A DNA stretch of 64,000 nt, taken from positions 124,001 to 188,000 of the forward strand of contig NZ_PKOJ01000003.1 of the NCBI RefSeq assembly GCF_002860325.1. Direction: 5' to 3'. Origin of the DNA: Neptunicoccus cionae. Its GTDB lineage: Bacteria; Pseudomonadota; Alphaproteobacteria; Rhodobacterales; Rhodobacteraceae. The translations under genes were made by a program, and so were the position numbers. The notes beneath the pieces were generated by a model that saw only the letters and a list, made by a program, of their open reading frames with translations, did no database searches and had not been told where the DNA came from. Of this stretch, positions 7,509-16,758 are shown one piece after another (position 1 is the stretch's first letter; every line of letters begins with the position of its first letter).

Positions 7509-10500
7509 TTAGAATTCCTCAACCAGTTGCACGCCGGGGACGTGTTTCAGGGCGCCTTTGATTTGCGGGTTCAGCACATATTCCTGTTTCAGCGCGATTT
7601 CCACCTCACCGGGGAGTTCGGGGTGCATCAACACCAGATGCACAGGACCGCGACTGCGCGGATTGCCCCCCTTGCTGGCTTCTTCCAGTCGGGTCGCGAC
7701 CGAGCCGATGGCGGCTTCTTCCCCGATATAGACTTTCAATCCCATTGACGCCGCGTCCGCCACGGCTGCATCCACGGCCTGCGCTCCACGGCAGAGCAGT
7801 TTGAGCTGGTCCGCCTCCATCGTCGCCTCAACCGTCAGCACCACGTTTTCACCGGGCATCAGCATGTCGCGGAATTTTTCCAGTGTATCGGAAAAGACTG
7901 TCACTTCGTAAAGGCCGGTGGGATCGGAGCATTGCACGAAAGCAAAGCGGTTGCCGCGTGCGGATTTGCGTTCCTGTTTGCCCGAAATGGAACCGGCGAT
8001 TTTTGCGGCAACAGCACCGCCACGGGCCTTTTGTTCCAGTTCCGCAAGGGTCAGGACATTCTTGCGTTTCAGCGGACCAAGGTAATCATCCAGCGGATGC
8101 CCTGACAGGTAAAAGCCCACCGCCTGATGTTCCTGTGCCAGCCGTTCGGTGGGCAGCCAGTCTTCGGGCATGGGCAGGCGCGGTGCGGGCAGGTCTTCGC
8201 CGCTGTCCCCGAACAGACCGCCCTGTGCGCTGTTCTTTTGTTCGTGGGTAGAGGCGGAATAGGCCACCAGCGCATCAACACTTTCAAGGCATTTGCGCCG
8301 GTTTGCATCCAGTTGATCAAACGCGCCCGAACGCGCCAGCATTTCCATCGGACGTTTACCGACCCGTTTCAGATCAACCCGCCGTGCCAGATCGAAGAGA
8401 TCCTGAAACGGACCGTCCGCCAACCGCGCGTCCACGATCAGTTTCATCGCCTCGCCGCCAACGTTTTTCAACGCGCCCAGCGCATAATGGATCTTACCTT
8501 CGGACACGGAAAATGTCGCCAGCGACTGGTTCACACAGGGGGGCACCACGTCGATTTTCAGACGGCGCTTGGTTTCCTCGATAAAAACGCCAAGCTTGTC
8601 GGTCAGATGAATATCGCAGTTCATGACAGCGGCCATGAATTCTACCGGATGGTTCGCCTTTAGCCAGCCGGTCTGGTAGGACACCACCGCATAGGCCGCC
8701 GCGTGGGATTTGTTGAACCCGTAGTTGGCGAATTTATCCAGAAGGTTCCAGACCTCCATCGCCTTCTTCTTGTCCACACCGTTCTTGGCCGCCCCTTCAA
8801 GGAATTTGGGCCGCTCGGCGTCCATCGCTTCCTGAATTTTCTTACCCATCGCACGGCGCAGCAAATCCGCGCCCCCGAGGGAATATCCCGCCATTTCCTG
8901 CGCGATCTGCATCACCTGTTCCTGATAGACGATGATACCTTGGGTTTCATCAAGGATGTGGTCGATTGAGGGATGCAGTTTGTCCCGTTCCGAGATGCCG
9001 TTCTTCACCTCGCAGAATTTGGGGATGTTTTCCATCGGGCCGGGCCGGTAGAGCGCCACAAGCGCGATAATGTCTTCGATACAGTCCGGTTTCATGCGCC
9101 GCAGCGCATCCATCATGCCGCTGGATTCCACCTGAAACACCGCAACCGTGCGCGCATCCGCATACAGTTTGTAGGTCTTCTCATCATCAAGCGGGATCGC
9201 CCCGATGTCCCCTTCAGCCCCTTCGGGCGGTTCATAAAGCTGGGTGCCATCCGGCCCGATGTGCAGCGGCCGCCCCTGCCCTTCGATCAGGTCCATCGCG
9301 TTCTGGATCACGGTCAGGGTTTTCAGACCCAGAAAGTCGAATTTGACCAGACCGGCCTGTTCCACCCATTTCATGTTGAACTGGGTCGCAGGCATGTCAG
9401 AGCGCGGGTCCTGATAAAGCGGCACGAGTTCGTCCAGCGGACGATCCCCGATCACCACACCCGCCGCGTGGGTCGAAGCGTTACGCAACAGCCCCTCGAC
9501 CTGTTGGGCATAGGTCAGCATCCGGTCTACGACCTGTTCGGCCTTAGCCTCTTCGCGCAGACGCGGTTCATCGGCCAGTGCCTTTTCAATGGAAACGGGT
9601 TTCACCCCTTCCACCGGGATCAGTTTTGACAGCCGGTCCACCTGTCCGTAAGGCATCTGCAACACACGCCCGATGTCGCGCACCGCCGCCTTGGACAGAA
9701 GCGCACCGAATGTGATGATCTGGCCCACTTTGTCACGGCCGTATTTTTGCTGCACATAGCGGATCACCTCTTCACGGCGGTCCATGCAGAAGTCGATGTC
9801 AAAGTCGGGCATGGACACACGTTCGGGGTTCAGGAACCGTTCGAACAGCAACGAATAGCGCAGCGGATCAAGGTCCGTCACCGTCAGGGCATAAGCCACA
9901 AGGCTACCCGCACCGGACCCCCGCCCCGGCCCGACCGGAATATTGTTGTCCTTTGCCCATTTGATGAAGTCCGCAACGATCAGAAAGTAGCCGGGAAAGC
10001 CCATACCCTCAATGATGTCGAGTTCAAAGTCGAGCCGCTTCTGGTAATCCTCAACGCTGGCTGCATGGGGGATGACGGCAAGACGGGCCTGCAAGCCCTC
10101 ATTGGCCTGCCGGCGGAGTTCCTCCACCTCGTCATCGGCAAATTTCGGCAGGATCGGATCACGGGTTGTCGCGCGAAAGCCGCAGCGCTTGGCAATTTCG
10201 ATGGTATTTTCGATCGCCTCTGGCACGTCTGCAAACAGTTTGGCCATTTCATCCGGCGTCTTGAAATAATGCTCCGGTGTCAGTCGGCGACGGGGTTCCT
10301 GCTGGTCCACATAGGCCCCGTCCGCAATGCAGATCAGCGCATCATGGGCGTCGTACATCTCGGCCTTGGGAAAATAGACGTCATTGGTCGCAACCAGCGG
10401 CAGGTCCATCGCATAGGCGGTTTGTACGAAAAAAGGTTCGGTCGCCAGTTCCGCAGGAGTACCCTTCGCACCGTTTTCGGGATGGCGCTGCAATTCCACG

Positions 10501-11018
10501 TACAGGCGGTTCGGGAACATCCCCGCCAGACGGGTTAGCAGCGATTTCGCCGCATCCACCTGCGCATCCTGCACCAGTTGACCCACCGGCCCGAGCGCCC
10601 CGCCCGTCAGACAGATCAATCCTTCGGCGTGGCGGGTCAACTCGTCCAACGTGATATGGGGAAGCTGGTCGCCGCTCTCGAGAAACGCGCAAGAGTTCAG
10701 CTTCATCAGGTTGAGATAACCAGTTTCGTTCTGTGCCAGCAGGACAATGGGACGGGGCGCGGGTGTTTTGCCGCCCAATTGTGCCGCTGCTGCATAGGCC
10801 AGATCCATTTGACAGCCCACAATCGGCTGGATACCCGCCTTGGCCGCCGTTTCGGAAAATTCCAGCGCGGCAAACAGGTTGCCGCTATCGGTGACAGCCA
10901 CCGCCGGCATACCGGCTTTGGCGCACATATCGGGCAGTTTCTTAACCTGAATCGCCCCTTCCAGAAGGGAATAGGCAGAGTGCAGTCGAAGGTGGATGAA
11001 TCGGGGAGGTGTGCTCAT
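7509..11018 (-). CDS. dnaE: DNA polymerase III alpha subunit
   Basis: This is the replicative polymerase catalytic subunit, 1169 residues, the usual length of DnaE1. In order it shows an N-terminal PHP domain (FIHLRLHSAYSLLEGA), the catalytic palm with two aspartates in PDFDIDFCMDRRE near residue 400, the fingers/thumb region (KSHAAAYAVVSYQTGWLKANHP), a helix-hairpin-helix region, and a C-terminal OB fold (IAGSISGKQERKSARGNRFAFV). It is encoded alone. No frameshift is visible. The divergent neighbour begins 80 bases away. Confidence 0.97.
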   Translation of the reverse strand: MSTPPRFIHLRLHSAYSLLEGAIQVKKLPDMCAKAGMPAVAVTDSGNLFAALEFSETAAKAGIQPIVGCQMDLAYAAAAQLGGKTPAPRPIVLLAQNETGYLNLMKLNSCAFLESGDQLPHITLDELTRHAEGLICLTGGALGPVGQLVQDAQVDAAKSLLTRLAGMFPNRLYVELQRHPENGAKGTPAELATEPFFVQTAYAMDLPLVATNDVYFPKAEMYDAHDALICIADGAYVDQQEPRRRLTPEHYFKTPDEMAKLFADVPEAIENTIEIAKRCGFRATTRDPILPKFADDEVEELRRQANEGLQARLAVIPHAASVEDYQKRLDFELDIIEGMGFPGYFLIVADFIKWAKDNNIPVGPGRGSGAGSLVAYALTVTDLDPLRYSLLFERFLNPERVSMPDFDIDFCMDRREEVIRYVQQKYGRDKVGQIITFGALLSKAAVRDIGRVLQMPYGQVDRLSKLIPVEGVKPVSIEKALADEPRLREEAKAEQVVDRMLTYAQQVEGLLRNASTHAAGVVIGDRPLDELVPLYQDPRSDMPATQFNMKWVEQAGLVKFDFLGLKTLTVIQNAMDLIEGQGRPLHIGPDGTQLYEPPEGAEGDIGAIPLDDEKTYKLYADARTVAVFQVESSGMMDALRRMKPDCIEDIIALVALYRPGPMENIPKFCEVKNGISERDKLHPSIDHILDETQGIIVYQEQVMQIAQEMAGYSLGGADLLRRAMGKKIQEAMDAERPKFLEGAAKNGVDKKKAMEVWNLLDKFANYGFNKSHAAAYAVVSYQTGWLKANHPVEFMAAVMNCDIHLTDKLGVFIEETKRRLKIDVVPPCVNQSLATFSVSEGKIHYALGALKNVGGEAMKLIVDARLADGPFQDLFDLARRVDLKRVGKRPMEMLARSGAFDQLDANRRKCLESVDALVAYSASTHEQKNSAQGGLFGDSGEDLPAPRLPMPEDWLPTERLAQEHQAVGFYLSGHPLDDYLGPLKRKNVLTLAELEQKARGGAVAAKIAGSISGKQERKSARGNRFAFVQCSDPTGLYEVTVFSDTLEKFRDMLMPGENVVLTVEATMEADQLKLLCRGAQAVDAAVADAASMGLKVYIGEEAAIGSVATRLEEASKGGNPRSRGPVHLVLMHPELPGEVEIALKQEYVLNPQIKGALKHVPGVQLVEEF

Positions 11019-11098
11019 TCCGACACCCTATCGCAGCTTGCAAAGGGGCGAAAGCCGTAGCACAATGCCCTCAGAAAAAAACAAGAGCCGAGCAGCCG

Positions 11099-11881
11099 AT
11101 GACCTGTCTATTCACCAAGATTTATGGCGAGCGTAATACAGGTGCCACCTACCTGTCCAAACTGGTAAACAAGAACTTCGCAACCGACCTGTTACGCGGT
11201 GATTTCGGCGTGGACAAACGGGTCATGCGGCTGGTGTTGCAGCAGTATAAACCCAAACTGCGCCCGGCAGAGGCAAACCGGCTGCAGGACAAATACCACG
11301 AACGGATTCTTTATTCCGATTTTGGCCTGAAACACGCCGCTCCGCCCGTCGATGTGATCCGCGCCGCGCCCCATGCGCAGGACACTTTGTTCCTGCTGAT
11401 TACAAAACATCCCGTGTTCTTCCTGTCCTCCTTGCACAACCGACCGGAAAACCCGCTTTGGTCCGCAGACGACATGGCCTTCGACCAGTTCCTGACCACA
11501 CCATGGCCCCTGTCAGAACGGGACAATCTGGGGGAAAAGCCGCTTGAAAGCCCGATCGAACTCTGGAACCGGAAGATGCGCGGCTATGTGGATCTGATGG
11601 AAACCGCCGAAAACGTAATTCACATCCGCTACGAAGACCTGCTGTCGGATTTCAACGAAACCCTGAACCGGATCGCGGAATACATTCCCGCAACCTCCAA
11701 CGGCTACACAAATGTCCGCCGCTCCATCAAAGCATCGGATAATTTGCGGTTCGAAGATTACGCCCGCCGCTACAAATACCACAAATTGAAAGCGGATTAC
11801 AAAAAGCGCGATCTGGAATTTATCTACCGTAAAGTGGATGCAGATGTGATGGCTGCGCTTGATTACCGGACAGTTTTGTAG
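11099..11881 (+). CDS. Sulfotransferase-like protein
   Basis: This soluble 260-residue protein opens with MTCLFTKIYGERNTGATYL, a P-loop-like stretch resembling the 5'-phosphosulfate-binding loop of PAPS-dependent sulfotransferases (GxRxxGTxYL). VIHIRYEDLLSDF near residue 180 is the common segment of bacterial sulfotransferase-like proteins. No clear 3'-phosphate-binding signature was found, so the donor is uncertain. I prefer the ATG at 11099, because the frame open from 11009 overlaps the dnaE start and reads as non-conserved sequence. It may modify a glycan or small molecule; neighbours give no clue. Confidence 0.65.
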   Translation: MTCLFTKIYGERNTGATYLSKLVNKNFATDLLRGDFGVDKRVMRLVLQQYKPKLRPAEANRLQDKYHERILYSDFGLKHAAPPVDVIRAAPHAQDTLFLLITKHPVFFLSSLHNRPENPLWSADDMAFDQFLTTPWPLSERDNLGEKPLESPIELWNRKMRGYVDLMETAENVIHIRYEDLLSDFNETLNRIAEYIPATSNGYTNVRRSIKASDNLRFEDYARRYKYHKLKADYKKRDLEFIYRKVDADVMAALDYRTVL

Positions 11882-12100
11882 CGCATTCGCACAGTTTTTT
11901 AGCAGTTTGTGTTTTGCCGCCAAAACCCTGACAGACTTTCAACGTTTCGTATAAAATCACTCGCAAACCTTTGATAAACGGTTTAATTACGCGGTTCGAA
12001 AGGTGTAAGCCACCGGCAACGGCGACGCTCCGGCAAGAAAAATCTTGCTATGTAAAGGGAGAGTTGTTCTGCTGGTCAAAGAAGTTGCACCAGTGATTTT

Positions 12101-12127
12101 TGGCACAGCGCAAAGCTGCTGGTGCCA
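12101..12127 (+). promoter_or_regulatory. Hairpin in the leader of xdhA
   Basis: TGGCAC (12101-12106) pairs with GTGCCA (12122-12127), and an inner AGC/GCT extends the stem with a 4-base bulge. It ends 28 bases before the xdhA ATG. It could be part of the mRNA leader or a regulator site; the rest of the 274-base gap 11882-12155 shows no gene or recognised riboswitch. Confidence 0.3.
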
Positions 12128-12155
12128 GCAACAGAGAGGCTAGCGAAATTTCAAC

Positions 12156-13538
12156 ATGAAGGTCGAATTTCTTCTGAACGGGGCACCGGTCCAGTTGGAC
12201 CAGACGCAACCTACCCGCACCCTGCTGGAGTATTTGCGTGAAACCCGCGGTCTGAGCGGTACAAAGGAAGGCTGCAACGAGGGCGATTGCGGGGCTTGTA
12301 CCGTTATGGTTTCTGATGGTGACGGCGCAAAGGCACTGAACGCCTGCATTCTGTTCCTGCCCCAGTTGCACGGTAAGTCCATTCGCACAGTCGAAGGGCT
12401 GAACGGACCGGACGGAGAAATGCATCCCGTGCAGAAGAAAATGGTAGACCTGCACGGATCGCAATGCGGTTACTGCACGCCGGGCTTTATCATGTCGATG
12501 GCAACAGCCCATCAGAACGGCGAAACCGATCACGACGACCTGCTGGCGGGCAACCTGTGCCGCTGCACCGGATATGCCCCGATCATCCGCGCTGCCGAAG
12601 CGGCTGAGTCTGAACAGAAACCGGACTGGCTGCAACAGGACACCGTTCCCCTGACGGAAACACTCCGGACGCTGAAATCCGATGATGCTTTCGTGCCGCG
12701 CACCTCGGACGAACTGGCCGATTGGTACGTCGAACACCCTGAAGCTACGCTGGTTGGCGGGGCAACAGATGTGGGGCTTTGGGTCAACAAGGATTTGCGC
12801 GACATCACCCCCGTCGCCTTTGTCGGCCAGATCGAAGACCTCCAAGGGGTAGAGGAAAACGACCACGGCATCGCCATCGGTGCGGCGGTGACGCTGAACA
12901 CCCTTCGCGCAGCGGTAGCAGAGCGCTATCCGAGCTTTGCCGAACTGATCCGCCGCTACGGGTCCAATCAAGTGCGCAATGCCGCCACCATCGGGGGCAA
13001 TGTGGCCAATGGCTCCCCCATCGGGGACGGGCCGCCTGCCCTGATCGCGCTGGATGCGCGGGTGCATCTGCGCAAAGGCGATGACTTCCGTGATATGGCG
13101 ATAGAGGACTTCTTCATCGACTATGGCAAACAGGACCGCCACCCCGGAGAGTTCATCTGTGGCATCACCATCCCGAACGCTCCGAACGGGTTGAAATGCT
13201 ACAAGATTTCCAAACGCTTCGATCAGGATATTTCCGCCCTGTGCGGCTGTTTCAACATCACCGTGACCAACGGCAAGGTAGCCACCGCTCGGATCGCCTT
13301 TGGTGGAATGGCGGCGACGCCCAAACGGGCAAAAGCGGTGGAAAACGCCCTGATCGGTAAGCCCTGGACCCAAGGCACCGTGACCAAGGCGATGAAGAAA
13401 TTTGCGCAGGATTACCAGCCGATCAGCGATATGCGGGCCTCTGCCAGCTACCGCGCCACCACGGCCAAGAACCTGTTGCAACGATATTTTGACGAAGACA
13501 ACGGGCTTGCAACTTCGGTTCTGGAGGTTACGGCATGA
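12156..13538 (+). CDS. xdhA: Xanthine dehydrogenase small subunit (Fe-S and FAD)
   Basis: This 460-residue subunit carries two [2Fe-2S] clusters and FAD and passes electrons from the molybdenum site to NAD. The plant-type cluster ligands are in GCNEGDCGACTVM (about residue 43) and the second cluster in GSQCGYCTPGF and AGNLCRCTGYAP. The FAD domain follows (LVGGATDVGLWVNK, about 200; NAATIGGNVANGSPIGD, about 275) with a CO-dehydrogenase flavoprotein C-terminal domain. It is the first gene of a seven-gene forward operon and overlaps xdhB by 4 bases. Confidence 0.95.
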   Translation: MKVEFLLNGAPVQLDQTQPTRTLLEYLRETRGLSGTKEGCNEGDCGACTVMVSDGDGAKALNACILFLPQLHGKSIRTVEGLNGPDGEMHPVQKKMVDLHGSQCGYCTPGFIMSMATAHQNGETDHDDLLAGNLCRCTGYAPIIRAAEAAESEQKPDWLQQDTVPLTETLRTLKSDDAFVPRTSDELADWYVEHPEATLVGGATDVGLWVNKDLRDITPVAFVGQIEDLQGVEENDHGIAIGAAVTLNTLRAAVAERYPSFAELIRRYGSNQVRNAATIGGNVANGSPIGDGPPALIALDARVHLRKGDDFRDMAIEDFFIDYGKQDRHPGEFICGITIPNAPNGLKCYKISKRFDQDISALCGCFNITVTNGKVATARIAFGGMAATPKRAKAVENALIGKPWTQGTVTKAMKKFAQDYQPISDMRASASYRATTAKNLLQRYFDEDNGLATSVLEVTA

Positions 13539-15838
13539 GCGTTGCAAAACCCAATCCCCATGATGCAGGCAATCTGCATGTCACCGGCGCTGCCCATTAT
13601 GTGGATGATATTCCGACTCCGGCCAACTGCCTTCATCTGGCCTTCGGTTTAAGTGAAATTGCCCACGGTGACTTGATCTCGATGGATCTGGACGCCGTGC
13701 GCGCCGCTGACGGGGTGGTTGATGTGCTGACCGCCGCCGATCTGCCCGGTGACAATGATGTATCCCCTTCAAACCACGACGAACCGCTGCTGGCTGACGG
13801 CACCATCCATTTCCTCGGCCAGCCTCTGTTTCTGGTGGTCGCGACATCACATATGGCGGCACGCAAGGCGGCCCGTCTGGGCAAGATAGAAACCCGCAAG
13901 AAACCCGCGATCCTAAGCATCGAGGACGCGATCAAGGCCGGCACCAAATTCGAGGAGCCCTTACAGTTCCTGAAAGGCGATCCTGACAGCGCTATAGAGC
14001 AGGCGGAACACAAGATCAGCGGCTCGATCAATATCGGCGGGCAGGAGCATTTCTACCTTGAAGGTCAGGCGGCGTTAAGCCTGCCACAGGACAACGGTGA
14101 TATGGTGGTGCATTCCTCCACCCAACACCCGAGCGAAATCCAGCATAAGGTGGCTGCTGCGCTGAACCTGCCGTTCCATTCGGTGCGGGTGGAAATCCGG
14201 CGCATGGGCGGCGGTTTTGGCGGCAAGGAAAGTCAGGGCAACGCTCTGGCCTGCGCTACGGCGGTTGTCGCCGCAAAAACCGGATGCCCTGTCAAAATGC
14301 GCTATGACCGCGACGACGATATGGTGGTGACCGGCAAGCGGCACGAATTTCGTATCGACTATACCGTTGGCTTTAACGGCGCAGGTCAGATCGAAGGGGT
14401 GGAGTTCACCCAATACTGTCGCTGTGGCTGGGCGCAGGACTTGTCGCTGCCTGTGGCGGACCGCGCCATGTTGCACGCGGATAACGCCTATCACCTGCCG
14501 AATGCGCGGATCGTGTCGCACAGGTTGAAAACCAACACCGTATCCAACACCGCCTTTCGCGGTTTTGGCGGGCCCCAAGGGGTGGTCGGGATTGAACGGG
14601 TGATCGACCATATTGCCCATACGCTTGACGTGGACGCGACCTATATCCGCACGGCAAACTTCTATGCTCCGATGGCGCAGGATGCCGGACAGACCACGCC
14701 CTATCACATGGAAGTGCGCGACAGCGTGATGGATCAGATCGCGATTGAACTGCTGGAATCCGCCGAATATTCCAAACGGCGCGAACAGGTGAAATGGTTC
14801 AACCATGAAAACCTGCGCCTGAAACGGGGACTGGCGATGACGCCGGTAAAATTCGGCATCAGCTTTACGCTGACCCACCTCAATCAGGCCGGTGCTCTGG
14901 TGCATGTCTATTCCGATGGTTCCATCCATATGAACCACGGCGGCACGGAAATGGGTCAGGGCTTGTTTACCAAAGTGGCCCAAGTCGCGGCGAGCCGGTT
15001 CGGACAGCCTCTGTCTGCCGTAAAAATCACCGCGACGGATACAGGCAAAGTGCCCAACACCTCTGCGACTGCGGCCTCTAGCGGGTCGGACCTGAACGGT
15101 ATGGCGGTCAAGGCGGCCTGTGATACAATCGTTGAACGCCTGACGGATTTTGCCGCCGGACACTGGCAAACCCCGAAGGATCAAATCCGGTTCGAGGACG
15201 GGGCCGTGACAATCGGTGCACAGGTTGTGCCCTTTGCCGAAGTCGTCTCTCTCGCCTATCAGAACCGGATTTCCCTGTCCGCCACCGGTTTTTACGCCAC
15301 GCCCGGGATTGAGTGGGACCGTTTTGCCGGACGGGGCACACCCTTCTTCTACTTCGCTTATGGCGCTGCTGTGACCGAGGTCGTGATCGACACGTTGACC
15401 GGCGAAAACCGTATTCTGCGCACCGACATCCTGCATGATGTGGGCAAATCGCTTAATCCGGTCATAGATCTCGGCCAGATCGAAGGGGGCTATGTGCAGG
15501 GCGCGGGCTGGCTGACGACCGAGGAACTGGTTTGGGACGACAAGGGCGCGTTGCGCACCCATGCGCCAAGCACCTATAAAATCCCCGCCTGTTCGGATCG
15601 CCCCGATGTGTTCAACGTCGCGCTGTGGAACAAGGGTGAAAATGTCAGCGACACCATCTATAAATCCAAAGCCGTGGGCGAACCGCCCCTGATGCTGGGA
15701 ATTTCGGCGTTTCTCGCACTTTCCGATGCGGTTGCGGCCTGTGGTGACGGATCGACCTATCCCGATCTGCAAGCCCCCGCCACTGCAGAGGAAGTCTTGC
15801 GCGCAGTCATGGCACAAAGAGGCCAGTCGTGGGACTGA
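13535..15838 (+). CDS. xdhB: Xanthine dehydrogenase large (molybdopterin) subunit
   Basis: This 767-residue catalytic subunit hydroxylates hypoxanthine and xanthine to uric acid at a molybdenum cofactor. Characteristic cofactor-binding stretches are visible: EIRRMGGGFGGKESQ (about residue 225), AFRGFGGPQGVVG (about 342), HGGTEMGQGLFTKVAQV (about 470) and the C-terminal KAVGEPPLMLG, whose glutamate is the catalytic base in the family. The subunit has no signal peptide. The start overlaps xdhA by 4 bases and the end overlaps xdhC by 10 bases. Confidence 0.95.
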   Translation: MSVAKPNPHDAGNLHVTGAAHYVDDIPTPANCLHLAFGLSEIAHGDLISMDLDAVRAADGVVDVLTAADLPGDNDVSPSNHDEPLLADGTIHFLGQPLFLVVATSHMAARKAARLGKIETRKKPAILSIEDAIKAGTKFEEPLQFLKGDPDSAIEQAEHKISGSINIGGQEHFYLEGQAALSLPQDNGDMVVHSSTQHPSEIQHKVAAALNLPFHSVRVEIRRMGGGFGGKESQGNALACATAVVAAKTGCPVKMRYDRDDDMVVTGKRHEFRIDYTVGFNGAGQIEGVEFTQYCRCGWAQDLSLPVADRAMLHADNAYHLPNARIVSHRLKTNTVSNTAFRGFGGPQGVVGIERVIDHIAHTLDVDATYIRTANFYAPMAQDAGQTTPYHMEVRDSVMDQIAIELLESAEYSKRREQVKWFNHENLRLKRGLAMTPVKFGISFTLTHLNQAGALVHVYSDGSIHMNHGGTEMGQGLFTKVAQVAASRFGQPLSAVKITATDTGKVPNTSATAASSGSDLNGMAVKAACDTIVERLTDFAAGHWQTPKDQIRFEDGAVTIGAQVVPFAEVVSLAYQNRISLSATGFYATPGIEWDRFAGRGTPFFYFAYGAAVTEVVIDTLTGENRILRTDILHDVGKSLNPVIDLGQIEGGYVQGAGWLTTEELVWDDKGALRTHAPSTYKIPACSDRPDVFNVALWNKGENVSDTIYKSKAVGEPPLMLGISAFLALSDAVAACGDGSTYPDLQAPATAEEVLRAVMAQRGQSWD

Positions 15839-16758
15839 ACCTCCCTGCCCTCCGCGCTGCTGCAACCGCCCACGGGCGTGTGGTGCGGATCGTGATCGCA
15901 GAGCATAAGGGATCAACCCCGCGGGAAACCGGAACGTCGATGCTGGTCTGGCCCACGGGGCAAAGCGGTACAATCGGCGGCGGCGCACTGGAGTTGCAGG
16001 CGGTGGAACAAGCGCGACGGATCAGCGAAGCGACTGTGCTGAAAATGCCGCTTGGTCCCGCGCTTGGGCAATGCTGCGGCGGCGCGGTGACCCTAGTGCT
16101 GGAGCCCTTCACGCCGGAGACCTTGCCCCAAGAGCGAGAGTTCTACACGCGTCCCATCGGCACCCCTGCTGACAAACCTCTTGCCATGCGCCGCGCTGAA
16201 AAAGCGCTGCGTGGCGGCGGGCAGGCAGCGGCACTGTTATGGCAACAGGGCTGGTTGATGGAACCGCTGGAACAGCCTGCCACCCCGCTGTGGATTTACG
16301 GTGCAGGGCATGTCGGTCGCGCACTGGTCGATACGCTGGAAGGGCTGCCCTTTGACATCACATGGGTGGACACGGCACGAAACCGCTTTCCCGAAACAAT
16401 CCCCGATCACGCCAGCCCACTCGTGGCAACCAATCCGGCGGATGCAGTGAAACACGCGCCAGCGGATGCGCATCATCTTGTGCTGACCTATTCCCACGCC
16501 CTTGATCTTGACCTGTGCCACGCGATCCTGTCCCATCCGCACCGCACGCTTGGACTGATCGGATCGGCGACCAAACGCAGGCGGTTTGGCGCTAGACTGG
16601 CAGAGCTCGGTCACACAACTGCACAAATAGAAGGCATTATCTGTCCGATCGGGCGGCGCGAACTGGGCAAGGCCCCCAAGGCCATTGCAATCGGCGTAGC
16701 CGGCGAATTATTAACTTTTGACGCGGTACATGCCGCACAACAAGAGGCCACCGCATGA
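15829..16758 (+). CDS. xdhC: Molybdenum cofactor insertion protein XdhC
   Basis: This 309-residue chaperone binds the molybdenum cofactor, promotes its sulfuration and delivers it to XdhB; it is not part of the mature enzyme. The N-terminal XdhC/CoxI domain has STPRETGTSMLVW and TIGGGALELQAVEQAR. The C-terminal Rossmann domain has LWIYGAGHVGRALVDTL (about residue 155) and LGLIGSATKRRRF. It overlaps xdhB by 10 bases and the ABC ATPase gene by 4 bases, so enzyme maturation and transport are translated as one unit. Confidence 0.95.
   Translation: MGLNLPALRAAATAHGRVVRIVIAEHKGSTPRETGTSMLVWPTGQSGTIGGGALELQAVEQARRISEATVLKMPLGPALGQCCGGAVTLVLEPFTPETLPQEREFYTRPIGTPADKPLAMRRAEKALRGGGQAAALLWQQGWLMEPLEQPATPLWIYGAGHVGRALVDTLEGLPFDITWVDTARNRFPETIPDHASPLVATNPADAVKHAPADAHHLVLTYSHALDLDLCHAILSHPHRTLGLIGSATKRRRFGARLAELGHTTAQIEGIICPIGRRELGKAPKAIAIGVAGELLTFDAVHAAQQEATA

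Noticed and set aside
12048-13547. 499-codon reverse open frame over xdhA
   Set aside because: It is antisense to a clear Fe-S/FAD subunit with all its motifs and has no protein signature of its own.
14075-15988. 637-codon reverse open frame inside xdhB
   Set aside because: It is the complement of a fully recognisable molybdopterin subunit; long shadow frames are common in GC-rich genes, and its translation matches no family.
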